NCBI RefSeq assembly: GCF_027484545.1
Contig: NZ_JAIXST010000050.1
Location: 1-48,177 of the forward strand
Origin: Runella sp.
Lineage (GTDB): Bacteria; Bacteroidota; Bacteroidia; Cytophagales; Spirosomataceae
Direction of reading: 5' to 3'
DNA: 48,177 bases
This document shows, in pieces, positions 34,101 through 42,601 of the stretch. The notes beneath the pieces are model-generated. The model did no database searches and was not told the origin of the DNA. It worked only from the letters and a program-made list of their open reading frames with translations. The first letter of the stretch is position 1. Each line of letters opens with the position of its first letter. The position numbers were made by a program, and so were the translations under genes.

Positions 34101-35509
34101 GCCCCGTTTTGATGACGGCTTTTGTAGCATCCCTCGGCTTTTTACCCATGGCCATCAGCAACGGCGCAGGGGCCGAAGTGCAGCGTCCGTTAGCCACGGT
34201 CGTCATTGGCGGGCTGTTAATTGCTACTTTTCTGACCTTGTTTGTACTGCCCGTTTTGTACATGGTTTTTGAAAAAGTAAGCATTAAACCTATTAAAAAA
34301 ACAGCCGCAAGTATTGTTTTACTTTTAGGTTTTTGGGGCAATCATGCCCAAGCCCAAATGCCCATTACCTTGCAGGCCGCCATTGATACAGCCCTGAAAA
34401 ACAACCTGTTGGTGAAAAATGAAAAACTGATTTCGACTTACCAACAGGAGTTGATAAAAACGGCAAAGAATTTGCCGCAGGCCAATGCCACCGCCGAGAT
34501 TGGGCAAATCAACAGCGCGTACGTGGACTCAAAAATCGGTATTGGGCAGGCGTTCAGTTTTCCGAAAGTTTATAGCACCCAAAAAAATCTGTTGAACGAA
34601 GAATGGAAACGAAGCCTTTTGGCGGTGAACGTACGGGAAGTTTTATTGAAAAAACAAGTAACGCAGGTTTTTTACGGCTTGCTATATCTACAACAAAAGC
34701 GGCAATTACTGCAATTTGCCGACACGCTTTACACCGATTTTTTCAAAAGGGCCGAATTGCGTTTGTCGAAAGGTGAAAGCAATGTGCTGGAAAAAGCCAC
34801 TGCCGAAACCCAGTTGGGACAAATTACGACGCAATTGAATCAGCTTTTGCAGGATATTGACATGATGCAGTTGCAGTTTCAGTTGTTGCTCAATTCGTCC
34901 ACCACCTTTAGCCCTTCTGCCAACAACTTCAAACTCGCAAGAACGGCCACTGAGATGTCGTTAAACGAGCACCCGTTTATGCAATTGCTAAAACAACAGC
35001 AGTTCATTGCGGCGGCCTCTGTTGAGGTTGAAAAAGCACGATTGCTTCCCAATCTTTCTGTGATGTACAACAACGGCAGTATTCGGGGCGTGGGTGCGGA
35101 CAATAAAACCTATTCGGGAACCCACCGATTCCAGTCGGTGCAGTTGGGCGTTGGGATTCCTATTTTTACGGCCGCTCAAAAAGCCCAAATCAACAGCGCC
35201 AAAGTGCTTCAACTCGTGGCCGAAAGCAATTATTCGGTGGGTTTACAATCATTGGATATTGAGTATAAAACGGCTCAAAATCAGTACGATAAATTCGCCC
35301 AAACGGTCGCTTATTTTGAAAATACGGCCCTGGCCAACGCCCGTTTGATTACGACCACGGCCAACCAACAGTTGTTTGCGGGAAATATCAATTACCTCGA
35401 ATGGGTGCAATTGGTAAACCAAGCCACCACTGTGAGAAACGACTACGTAGAAGCCGTTCGGAACCTGAATGAGGCCGTTATTCAACTCAATTATTTCAAC
35501 AATAAATAG
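31169..35509 (+). CDS. CusA/CzcA-type heavy-metal RND pump fused to a TolC-like domain
   Basis: This is a 1446-residue fusion. Residues 1-1040 are a 12-helix HME-RND inner-membrane pump: it starts MLNSIIEFSVRNKLIIGLFV, has PIDAVPDITNNQVQV, the RND motif GALDFGLIVDGAVIIVE (398-414, with Asp401 and Asp407) and the long periplasmic loops. After a hydrophobic, signal-like linker (about 1040-1062), residues 1064-1446 form a TolC/OEP outer-membrane factor (ITLQAAIDTALKNN, two coiled-coil repeats, ending LNEAVIQLNYFNNK). The pump exports divalent or monovalent metal ions; the metal is not decided by sequence. A lipoprotein adaptor gene follows after 9 bp, completing the tripartite system. Confidence 0.95.
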   Translation: MLNSIIEFSVRNKLIIGLFVIALLGYGTYEVTKLPIDAVPDITNNQVQVITIAPSFGATDIERLITFPIEQANSNISGMHEIRSFSRFGLSLVTIVFDDATDIYWARQQVAERLQKVQSVIPQGVGVPELGPVTTGLGEIYQYVVRPKNGYEGKYNETDLRTIQDWIVRRQLLGVKGVAEVSSFGGKLKQYSIEVDPAKLQANNITINDVFKALENNNQNTGGSYIEKASTVLYIRSEGLVGGMDDIKNISIKSFSGGTPLFIGDVADVKIGFATRFGAMTYNDQGEVAGAVVMMLKGANSSEVIKVVKERIAQIQKTLPEGVIIEPFLDRTKMVNNAIGTVEKNLLEGALIVIFVLVLFLGNFRAGLLVASVIPLAMLFAIIMMNLFGVSGNLMSLGALDFGLIVDGAVIIVEAVMHQLSHNKKFSGIAQLSQPQMDAEVNQSAGKMMNSAVFGQIIILVVYLPIFTLQGIEGKMFKPMAQTVAFALLGAFILSLTYIPMMSAVFLSKKIKHDLNFSDRLMAKVENAYQIALNKVVGFPKTVLIATISLFVFAIFVFSTLGGEFIPALEEGDFAVDTRVLTGSNLTTTIANTQKAAHILKSRFPEVEKVVTKIGSGEVPTDPMPMEASDMMVILKDKSEWTSAKTFNELAEKMGTALAEIPGVTAGFQYPVQMRFNELMTGARQDVVCKIFGEDLDTLAAYAHKLGGLINTVEGAKNLYVEAVSGMPQIIIKYNRNTIAQYNLNIADINRVVNTAFAGQSSGMVFEGEKRFDLVVRLGGEQKKDVTAVQNLLIPTPQGTQIPLYQLADVQIKEGPNQIQREDAKRRIVVGFNVRGRDVQTIVTELQAKVDKQIRFPAGYYVTYGGAFENLNAAKERLMIAVPVSLILIFLLLFFAFNSVKQGLLIYSAIPLSAIGGILFLAMRGMPFSISAGVGFIALFGVAVLNGIVLIAEFNRLKASGLDDTKSIVLNGTKVRLRPVLMTAFVASLGFLPMAISNGAGAEVQRPLATVVIGGLLIATFLTLFVLPVLYMVFEKVSIKPIKKTAASIVLLLGFWGNHAQAQMPITLQAAIDTALKNNLLVKNEKLISTYQQELIKTAKNLPQANATAEIGQINSAYVDSKIGIGQAFSFPKVYSTQKNLLNEEWKRSLLAVNVREVLLKKQVTQVFYGLLYLQQKRQLLQFADTLYTDFFKRAELRLSKGESNVLEKATAETQLGQITTQLNQLLQDIDMMQLQFQLLLNSSTTFSPSANNFKLARTATEMSLNEHPFMQLLKQQQFIAAASVEVEKARLLPNLSVMYNNGSIRGVGADNKTYSGTHRFQSVQLGVGIPIFTAAQKAQINSAKVLQLVAESNYSVGLQSLDIEYKTAQNQYDKFAQTVAYFENTALANARLITTTANQQLFAGNINYLEWVQLVNQATTVRNDYVEAVRNLNEAVIQLNYFNNK

Positions 35510-35518
35510 ACAATCACC

Positions 35519-36646
35519 ATGAAAAATACATTCATATTCATCACAATTCTTGGACTATTGACCGCCTGCGGAAGCAAAACGACCGAAGAACAAACGGCGA
35601 CTGCGCCATCCAACAAAAACGCTGTAAAACTCACCGAAATTCAAATCAAAAACGCGGGAATCGTGACGGGAAGTTTAGAGCAAAAACAAATCTCGTCGGT
35701 GCTGAAAGTCAATGGGAAAATAGAAGTACCACCCCAAAACGTGGTTTCCATCAGTGTGCCGATGGGCGGTTATTTGAAAAATACGGGCTTGTTGGTAGGC
35801 ATGAACGTACGTAAAGGGCAATTGTTGGCCGTGATTGAAGACCAGCAGTACATTCAGTTGCAGCAGGATTATTTGACGGCCAAATCAAAAATCAATTTCT
35901 TAGAAAACGAGTACCTGCGCCAAAAAGACCTCAACCAAAGCAAAGCCAGTAGCGACAAGGTCTATCAACAATCAGAAGCGGAATTTAGAGGGCAGCGGGT
36001 ATTGTTGAGTGCGTTGGCCGAAAAACTAAAATTGGCAGGCATCAATCCAACGAAATTGACCGAAGACAATATTTCTCGCACTGTTAGTATTTATTCACCC
36101 ATCAGCGGTTACGTGTCCAAAATCAACAGCAACATCGGCAAGTACGTCTCACCCACCGAAGTGATGTTTGAACTCATCAATCCGACCGATATTCACCTGG
36201 CGTTAAAGGTGTTTGAAAAAGACGTGGATAAGCTGTTTATCGGGCAAAAGATATTGACTTTTACCAATAATCGTCCCGATAAGAAATATGTTTCGGAAGT
36301 GATTATGATTGGCAAAGACCTCACTGCCGACCGTGTGAGCGAAGTGCAGTGCCATTTCAAAAATTACGACAAAGCCCTTATTCCAGGCACGTACATGAAC
36401 GCCGAAGTAGAAGTCAAAAACAGCAGCGCGTATGTATTGCCCGAAGACGCCATTGTGCGCTACGAAGGCAAACACTATGCTTTTATCAAGAAAGCCGCCA
36501 ATGAATTTGAGATGAAAGAAGTGCAAATTGGCAACACCGAAAACGGTTTTACTGAAATTCTTAATCCTGACAAGACCACTCAAAACTTTGTGGTAAAAGG
36601 GGCGTATGCGTTGTTGATGAGTCTTAAAAACAAGTCGGAGGAGTAG
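35519..36646 (+). CDS. RND efflux membrane-fusion lipoprotein (CusB/CzcB-like)
   Basis: This 375-residue periplasmic adaptor has a lipoprotein signal, MKNTFIFITILGLLTAC (Cys17). It contains the lipoyl half-motif VPMGGYLKNTGLLVGMNVRK, a long alpha-helical hairpin (about 115-175) with QQDYLTAKSKINFLENEYLR, the second half YSPISGYVSKINSNIGKYVS, and beta-barrel and membrane-proximal domains. It links the RND pump to the TolC part encoded by the previous gene. The N-terminal region lacks the metal-binding methionines of E. coli CusB, so another metal than copper is possible. Confidence 0.93.
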   Translation: MKNTFIFITILGLLTACGSKTTEEQTATAPSNKNAVKLTEIQIKNAGIVTGSLEQKQISSVLKVNGKIEVPPQNVVSISVPMGGYLKNTGLLVGMNVRKGQLLAVIEDQQYIQLQQDYLTAKSKINFLENEYLRQKDLNQSKASSDKVYQQSEAEFRGQRVLLSALAEKLKLAGINPTKLTEDNISRTVSIYSPISGYVSKINSNIGKYVSPTEVMFELINPTDIHLALKVFEKDVDKLFIGQKILTFTNNRPDKKYVSEVIMIGKDLTADRVSEVQCHFKNYDKALIPGTYMNAEVEVKNSSAYVLPEDAIVRYEGKHYAFIKKAANEFEMKEVQIGNTENGFTEILNPDKTTQNFVVKGAYALLMSLKNKSEE

Positions 36647-36660
36647 TGGAATCCGTCATC

Positions 36661-36735
36661 ATTTAGTTGGGGTTTACGCCTAATTGAGCAAACTCCAACT
36701 AAATTTTATTGATCACCCCACCCTTTTGGGGCTTT
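36661..36735 (+). terminator. Two hairpins after the efflux operon
   Basis: ATTTAGTTGG (36661-36670) pairs with CCAACTAAAT (36695-36704) followed by TTTATT. A second short stem, CCCC...GGGG, ends in GGGGCTTTTTT (36717-36738). Either could terminate the pump operon. Confidence 0.7.
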
Positions 36736-36863
36736 TTTCATCTTGTACTGGATGGAAGGATTATGAACCATATTAATTCCAAAACCCTAATGTTTACACT
36801 AAAAAAAAGACGCTCCAAATAGATGATATGCTACCATGATTTACCACTAAACCTCACAGTATT

Positions 36864-37424
36864 TTGCCGGAAAGTCAGCTCATAAAAGCCTGTTTGCGAG
36901 GAGAAGCGTTAGCGTATGAACGCCTTTATCAACAATATGCCCCCAAAATGATGGTGGTATGTAAGCGGTATGTGAATGATTATGAAGATGCCAAAGACCT
37001 TTTACAGGAAGGGTTTATGAAAGTTTTTCAGGAGCTGCACCGCTTTCGCAATGAAGGTTCGTTTGAGGGTTGGGTACGACGAATCATGGTCAATGTGTCA
37101 TTAGAGCATTACAAAAAAGTTGTCAAACCTGGCCATCAGTTGGACGACATTTCGCTGCTGACCGACCATTTTCAACCCATTGCTGACCAAGATATCGAAA
37201 GCCACCTTTCAGCAGAGGAATTGTTACTTTTAGTACAAACCCTACCACCAGCATATCGCATGGTGTTCAACCTGTATGTTTTTGAAGGATTCAAACACCA
37301 CGAAATCGCTAAGCAGCTGGGTATTGGCGAAGGGACTTCCAAGTCCAACCTACAGGATGCGCGTCGGCTACTACAAAAGAAGATATTGATCATGAACAAA
37401 GAAGCTAAAACCCGTTCGATATGA
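36864..37424 (+). CDS. ECF-type RNA polymerase sigma-70 factor
   Basis: The 186-residue protein has a sigma-2 region (YERLYQQYAPKMMVVCKRYV, then DAKDLLQEGFMKVFQELHRF) and a sigma-4 helix-turn-helix (LPPAYRMVFNLYVFEGFKHH, then EIAKQLGIGEGTSKSNL). It has the ECF layout without sigma-1 or sigma-3. TTG at 36864 is the start: an in-frame stop lies at 36837 and no ATG intervenes. Its stop overlaps the ATG of the next gene by 4 bp, so the two are translationally coupled, as for sigma/anti-sigma pairs. Confidence 0.92.
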   Translation: MPESQLIKACLRGEALAYERLYQQYAPKMMVVCKRYVNDYEDAKDLLQEGFMKVFQELHRFRNEGSFEGWVRRIMVNVSLEHYKKVVKPGHQLDDISLLTDHFQPIADQDIESHLSAEELLLLVQTLPPAYRMVFNLYVFEGFKHHEIAKQLGIGEGTSKSNLQDARRLLQKKILIMNKEAKTRSI

Positions 37425-39013
37425 GCGAGCAAAAACCACACAAAATAGACGAGACTTTTCGTTCGATGATTGAACGGATGTCGTTCGAGCCACCCCCGGC
37501 CAATTTGGATGGAATGAGAGCCAATGCGCTCCAATTACACCTTGGTAGACTGCGAGCAGAAAATGGCTGGCTTAAAGCGGCTCTGGGCATAGCCATGCTA
37601 CTGTTGGGAGGTAGCGGGTATGTATTGCTGAAAGGGGAGGCCCCCCCACGGCAGGAATCGGTAGCTCAGCAGATCATAAAAGTCAAAGAAACCGACACCG
37701 TTTATATTACCCGAACGGAGCGGGTTTATATTCGAGTACCTATTCCTGAATCCATCAACGACGGGTCTGATTTTGCTCAGGACAATACGAAAGCCATTGA
37801 TAGTCAATCTAAAAACAATAAAACCTCCCCGAATGAAGAAACAATTACTTTAAGTGAAAGTTATCGAAGTACCGCAAACCCCAAAAGCGGAATTTCTAAA
37901 AATACTCCATACGATTCAAAAGATATTGTTGAAAATAATCGGTCCGGCAACCGTAAGCGCAGCATTACCACTAATCAATCCTTCGGTCAAAATTCAAATC
38001 GCCGAAAACAGACCGGTAATGTTGAATCCAACAGTCAAAATATGGCTAAAAACCAAGCTCTGGCTGAAAACATCGTGCCACCGACAGCCGACCTAAAACA
38101 TACGCCCGAGGCGTTGATGGGCGCAGAAAATAACTTACTGAATCTTGCTTTTTTAGAGCCGTTGAATTACTCAATTGTGCCGCATCTGAACATTCCAAAG
38201 ATTCACGGTATACTTAAAAATCAGTCAGCTGCAAAACTTAAAAAAACTCATCAGCCTTTCAGCAAGAGACTTTCAGTGTCTGTGTATTTTTCTCCCGAGT
38301 TAAATAGCCTGCGTCTTAGACGGGATGAAATTGACGCCTTTGAGTATGGTCATGAAAAAATTACAGAGACCCAAGTGGCGGGTTTTCGGGTTGGGATAAA
38401 ACTATCGGGCAAACTGAGTTTGTTAACGGGTATGGAATACCAAACAATCCGCTTTGAACATGCGGGACTCAGTAAGGAAACCCTGATTGCGCAAGACGTA
38501 AACGGTAAACCCACATTCTTAAAAAAAACGGTGTTTGGTATGGCGCAAATCCCTGGAGATTTTTACACGTCCAATCCGATGGTAGGCAGCCGTGTTGTTA
38601 TTGAAGGAGACGAAGATAATTTCGTGCAGCATTTGCGAATTCCCATGGCGCTTCAGTATGATTTTTACAGCCGAAAACTGCCATGGCGGCTCCAACAAAA
38701 AAACATGGGTTTAAAACTCTACACCCTTGTGGGCGGCTATTGGGCTATCCCCACCAAACAGCAAATGAAAGCAGAGATTTACGAGCCCGACGGTCACGAT
38801 TTTTACAGCACTCTCACCCATTTTCAAAACACAAAACCGTATTTTGGATTCAACGCAGGGGTAGGCGCAGAAATACGTTATGGCCGGCATTGGCAGGTGT
38901 TTGGAGAGCCTTACTATCAAGCTGGAATTACCAGCATGGTTCAAAATTTGCCCCTCCGAACGTTTGTTGACGGATTTGGTTGCCGTTTTGGTGTCAAATT
39001 TCAGTTAAAATAA
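37421..39013 (+). CDS. Sigma-coupled single-span protein with barrel-like C-terminus
   Basis: The 530-residue protein has a short cytoplasmic N-terminus (about 1-48: HKIDETFRSMIERMSFEPPP), one membrane helix (about 50-70: WLKAALGIAMLLLGGSGYVL), a long Ser/Asn-rich disordered periplasmic linker (about 75-265), and a C-terminal region with beta-barrel-like strands (RLSVSVYFSPELN, ETQVAGFRVGIKLSGKLSLL, FGFNAGVGAEIRYGRHWQVF) ending in an aromatic-rich strand. Position and coupling with the ECF gene suggest an anti-sigma or sensor role, with the N-terminus touching the sigma factor. No standard anti-sigma zinc motif is seen. The function is inferred only. Confidence 0.65.
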   Translation: MSEQKPHKIDETFRSMIERMSFEPPPANLDGMRANALQLHLGRLRAENGWLKAALGIAMLLLGGSGYVLLKGEAPPRQESVAQQIIKVKETDTVYITRTERVYIRVPIPESINDGSDFAQDNTKAIDSQSKNNKTSPNEETITLSESYRSTANPKSGISKNTPYDSKDIVENNRSGNRKRSITTNQSFGQNSNRRKQTGNVESNSQNMAKNQALAENIVPPTADLKHTPEALMGAENNLLNLAFLEPLNYSIVPHLNIPKIHGILKNQSAAKLKKTHQPFSKRLSVSVYFSPELNSLRLRRDEIDAFEYGHEKITETQVAGFRVGIKLSGKLSLLTGMEYQTIRFEHAGLSKETLIAQDVNGKPTFLKKTVFGMAQIPGDFYTSNPMVGSRVVIEGDEDNFVQHLRIPMALQYDFYSRKLPWRLQQKNMGLKLYTLVGGYWAIPTKQQMKAEIYEPDGHDFYSTLTHFQNTKPYFGFNAGVGAEIRYGRHWQVFGEPYYQAGITSMVQNLPLRTFVDGFGCRFGVKFQLK

Positions 39014-39035
39014 CAACAGGTTTCCAGTGTTTGAA

Positions 39036-39067
39036 AGTGTCGGGCGACCATGTCCGGCACTTTTTTT
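39036..39067 (+). terminator. Terminator after the sigma operon
   Basis: AGTGTCGG (39036-39043) pairs with CCGGCACT (39054-39061) with one G-U pair, followed by seven T residues overlapping the stem end (39061-39067). It lies 22 bp past the stop. Confidence 0.8.
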
Positions 39068-39076
39068 GTCGCCTTG

Positions 39077-39222
39077 GGCATGCTACCGGGCGGCGTTCCG
39101 CACAGACTTGGACAGTCGAGTACTTCGACGCCGACGGCAGCCCGGTAGATGCCTATCTAATCACGGCTAAGGTAGACTCTCCCAAAATAGTGTTAGGAGA
39201 CGCTCAGGTACTACCAATCTAA
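39077..39222 (+). other. GC-rich inverted repeat overlapping an open but unplaced reading frame
   Basis: GGCATGCTACCGGGC (39077-39091) faces GCCCGGTAGATGCC (39140-39153), a 14-bp stem with one bulge, continued by GGCG/CGCC. The stretch is visibly richer in G and C than its surroundings. A frame without start codon reads WTVEYFDADGSPVDAYLITA and ends at a stop at 39222. It may be the remnant of a foreign gene or a structured element; I recognise neither. Confidence 0.45.
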
Positions 39223-39244
39223 GTACCCCATTTCCTACAATTAC

Positions 39245-39314
39245 AACCTGTTTGCTCACTTGCTAACAGGTTCAGACAATTTTAGGGCTTTGTTACCAAC
39301 TACCCTATTTTTTT
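39245..39314 (+). terminator. Hairpins upstream of the defence operon
   Basis: AACCTGTT/AACAGGTT (39245-39252 and 39265-39272) forms an 8-bp stem. TAGGG/CCCTA (39283-39287 and 39303-39307), followed by seven T residues, has terminator form. They isolate the operon from upstream transcription; its own promoter should lie within the last 33 bp before the ATG, but no clear TAnnTTTG is seen. Confidence 0.5.
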
Positions 39315-39346
39315 ATCTTAATTTGTGGACATTCTAAAGTACGGTT

Positions 39347-42300
39347 ATGTCCACCAAATTTTTTACCAACGAAACCGATAATACCCTCCTGCAAAAAATT
39401 GAAGGGGTTTTTCAATACAAAAACGTTCACTTTTTTGATGCCCTCGTAGGTTACTTTCGGGCTTCGGGCTATTTCAGAATACGCCCTTTCATTGAGAAAG
39501 CCCAAGAAATCCGCATTTTAGTAGGTATCAATATTGATGTTTTGGTGCTCGAAGCCCAGAAAAACGGAGTCATTTTTGAGGCAGACGCCCACCTGTCGCA
39601 AGAACAGTTTTTTGAGTCTTTAAAAGAAAACATCCAACAGGCCACCTACTCCAAAACCATTGAGGAGGGAATGCTGCAGTTTATCAGCGATTTGGCCACG
39701 GGTAAACTGCAAATTAGGGTACACCCCAAGCAAAATATCCACGCCAAAATCTACATTTTCAGAGAACAAACCAAGCACAGCCACGGCTACGGGTCAGTCA
39801 TTACGGGGTCGAGCAACCTTACCGATTCAGGCCTCCAACGCAACTTTGAATTTAATGTCGAACTACGCGACGATACTGATATTGCCTTTGCCACCGACAC
39901 CTTTGAAAAACTCTGGGTTGAAGGTGTACCCGTCAGCGAAGCGTTTGTGGATAAACTCAAACAACAAACCTACCTCAACGATACCTTCACCCCTTACGAG
40001 GTTTACCTGAAATTTTTGATTGAATATTTCGGCAAAAGCATTGACTTTGACCCCAATTCCATCAGCGATTTGCCCAAGGGCTTTAAGCGCCTTTCTTACC
40101 AGATTGATGCGGTCAACGATGGCTTCAATAAAATGGATAAACACGGAGGTTTTTTCCTTTCGGATGTGGTCGGATTAGGTAAAACGGTCGTCGCTACCCT
40201 CATTGCCAAAAAGTTTTACTTCAAAAATGGCTTCCCCGACCACCGCTCTCGTACGTTGATTGTGGTACCACCCGCCCTCAAAGGCAACTGGGAAGAAACC
40301 CTCGAAAAATTTGGTTTTGAAAGTTACGAAATCGTAACCAACGGCAGCCTGCACAAAGTACGCAATCCCGAAAAATATGATTTGGTGATTGTGGACGAGG
40401 CCCACAAGTTTCGGTCGGATGCTTCTACGGCCTACAACGACCTGCAAAAGATTTGTAAATCGCCTGCCCGCAGGGTATTGCCTGATGGCTCAAAAACCCA
40501 AAAGAAAGTAATGCTCGTTTCAGCTACGCCACTCAACAATCGCCCAGAAGACGTAGCGAGTTTGGTGTATTTGTTTCAAGATAGCAAAGATTCTACCCTC
40601 GAAGTGGGAAACTTGCAGCACTTCTTCCGCCAACAAATTGACGCTTATCGCAAGGCTAAAAACGAGACTGATTTGACCAAAACGCTGGCCGAAGTAAAAC
40701 GCATTTATACCGAAATCCGTAACAAAGTCATCGAACCCCTGACCGTTCGACGGACGCGTACCGACTTGCAGATTCACGACCAGTATTCATTAGATTTAGC
40801 AGCACAAGGCATTCGCTTCCCTGATGTCAAAGGGCCAGAGAAGATTTTTTATCAGTTAGACCCGCAGCTTGAAAGCCTCTACGACAAAACCATTTGGCTG
40901 TTGACTCACCCCACTTTGGGACTTACCTACAACCGCTATCGGGCCATTGGTTTTCTAAAACCAGCCAAAAAGCAGAAGTATAAAAAGGCCGACATGATTG
41001 CCACGCAGTTGGCCAAAATCATGAAAACCATGCTCGTCAAACGCATTGACAGTAGCTTTCATGCTTTCAAGGCGTCATTGGGACGGTTTTTGCAGGCCAA
41101 TCAAGCCATGATTACCATGTTTGAGCAAGGCCGTATTTTTATTGCCCCCAACCTCCCCGTGAGCGAGTACATCAACGACGGCAAAGAAGACGAACTATTA
41201 GATTTGGTATTGGAACGGCAACTCGACGACCCCACCATCGAAATTTGCGCCCCCGATGATTTTGAAGTAGGTTTTGAAAGCGGCCTCCAACAAGACCAAG
41301 AAATATTAACCCAATTGGTCATGCTTTGGGAGGGAATTGGCGACAAAGACCCCAAGCTCGACACCTTTGTTGAGTACCTCAAAAATCGCTTGTTTACCGA
41401 CATCAACCACGAAAAAAAGTTGGTCGTATTCTCTGAAAGCAAAGAGACCACCGACTATTTGGCCAAGAAATTGCCCCAATTTATTGAAGAAAAAATCTTG
41501 ACCGTGGACAGCCACACCCGCAAAGACCGTATGCCCATTATTCGGGAAAATTTCGACGCCAATTTCTCGGGTATCAAACGCAATGATTACCAGATGGTTA
41601 TATCTACCGAAGTACTGGCAGAGGGGGTAAACCTACACCGTGCCAACGTCATCGTCAATTATGATACGCCCTGGAATTCCACCCGACTCATGCAGCGCAT
41701 CGGGCGGGTCAATCGCATTGGGTCGGTGGCCAAAGAAGTACACGTCTTTAACTTTTTCCCAACGGCGCAGGTGGACAACGACATTGAGCTACAGAAAAAA
41801 GCCCTGATGAAATTGCAAGCCTTCCACGCAGCCTTGGGTGAAGATAGTCAAATTTACAGCCCCGACGAAACCCCCGAAACTTTCGGGCTTTTTGACAAAG
41901 ACCCCGACGAAGAAAAAGATGAGAAGTTGGAATACTTGATGAAAATCAGAGAATTGAAAGAAAAAGACCCCGACTATTTCCGTAAGATTCAACAAATGCC
42001 GCTGCGGGCAAGGGTAGGCCGCAAAGACAAAACCCAACGCAATGAAACCATCAGCTTCATCAGAAACCACAAGCGCGATGCCTTTTTTTATGTGAAGACC
42101 AACGGAGAAGTGCTACCCCTCTCTTTTTTGGAAGCCGTCAAGAAATTTCAAGCCACCGAGTCTGAAAAAGCTATCCCATTGCACCCCACCCACCACGAAC
42201 AGGTACAAACTGCCATCGGGCAGTTTCAGGCGGATATTGAGCGGGAAGCAAGCCCCGAACACAAAATAGACATTACCCCTGGCCCCAACGAAAAGAAGGC

Positions 42301-42601
42301 CCAAGACTACCTCAACGGCTTTTTGAACGTCCCGCACTTGGGCCCAGACGAAAAAACCTTGCTCCTTTTGGCCAAAGAAGCCCTGCAAAAAGGCTGGTAC
42401 CAAAACCTACAACGCGACATCAATAAATTGCAAAAAAACCAGAAAACAGCCAAATTGAAACTGTCGGTTTTGCTGGACGAGTTGCTCAAAATCTTGAATA
42501 GTTATAACTTACAGACCCGCCAAAACCCCGTAGCCAAAACCAAAGCCACCCCCAAAGACCTTATCCCCAAAATCATCATTTCTGAAAGTTTCAACGCATG
42601 A
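39347..42601 (+). CDS. SNF2-like helicase with N-terminal phospholipase-D nuclease domain
   Basis: The 1084-residue protein combines two modules. Residues 1-200 are a PLD-like nuclease domain with one HKD half-site: HAKIYIF (132-138) and GSSNLTDSGL (154-163). The helicase follows: Walker A SDVVGLGKT (272-280), VPPALKGNWEETL (307-319), DEAH (350-353), SATPLNN and the C-terminal motifs STEVLAEGVNLHRANVIV and RLMQRIGRVNRIGS (about 780-793). Helicases of this superfamily-2 branch translocate on DNA in restriction and defence systems such as DISARM (DrmD). A PLD domain at the N-terminus suggests nicking or cutting coupled to translocation. Its last 4 bp overlap the next gene (ATGA). Phage defence is inferred from context. 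Confidence 0.9.
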   Translation: MSTKFFTNETDNTLLQKIEGVFQYKNVHFFDALVGYFRASGYFRIRPFIEKAQEIRILVGINIDVLVLEAQKNGVIFEADAHLSQEQFFESLKENIQQATYSKTIEEGMLQFISDLATGKLQIRVHPKQNIHAKIYIFREQTKHSHGYGSVITGSSNLTDSGLQRNFEFNVELRDDTDIAFATDTFEKLWVEGVPVSEAFVDKLKQQTYLNDTFTPYEVYLKFLIEYFGKSIDFDPNSISDLPKGFKRLSYQIDAVNDGFNKMDKHGGFFLSDVVGLGKTVVATLIAKKFYFKNGFPDHRSRTLIVVPPALKGNWEETLEKFGFESYEIVTNGSLHKVRNPEKYDLVIVDEAHKFRSDASTAYNDLQKICKSPARRVLPDGSKTQKKVMLVSATPLNNRPEDVASLVYLFQDSKDSTLEVGNLQHFFRQQIDAYRKAKNETDLTKTLAEVKRIYTEIRNKVIEPLTVRRTRTDLQIHDQYSLDLAAQGIRFPDVKGPEKIFYQLDPQLESLYDKTIWLLTHPTLGLTYNRYRAIGFLKPAKKQKYKKADMIATQLAKIMKTMLVKRIDSSFHAFKASLGRFLQANQAMITMFEQGRIFIAPNLPVSEYINDGKEDELLDLVLERQLDDPTIEICAPDDFEVGFESGLQQDQEILTQLVMLWEGIGDKDPKLDTFVEYLKNRLFTDINHEKKLVVFSESKETTDYLAKKLPQFIEEKILTVDSHTRKDRMPIIRENFDANFSGIKRNDYQMVISTEVLAEGVNLHRANVIVNYDTPWNSTRLMQRIGRVNRIGSVAKEVHVFNFFPTAQVDNDIELQKKALMKLQAFHAALGEDSQIYSPDETPETFGLFDKDPDEEKDEKLEYLMKIRELKEKDPDYFRKIQQMPLRARVGRKDKTQRNETISFIRNHKRDAFFYVKTNGEVLPLSFLEAVKKFQATESEKAIPLHPTHHEQVQTAIGQFQADIEREASPEHKIDITPGPNEKKAQDYLNGFLNVPHLGPDEKTLLLLAKEALQKGWYQNLQRDINKLQKNQKTAKLKLSVLLDELLKILNSYNLQTRQNPVAKTKATPKDLIPKIIISESFNA
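42569..42600 (+). repeat. Direct repeat C, copy 1 (3' end of helicase gene)
   Basis: The 32 bases beginning AAAATCATCATTTCTGAAAG encode the helicase C-terminus KIIISESFNA and the start of the next ATG. They match 44351-44382 in 27 of 32 positions. Confidence 0.85.
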
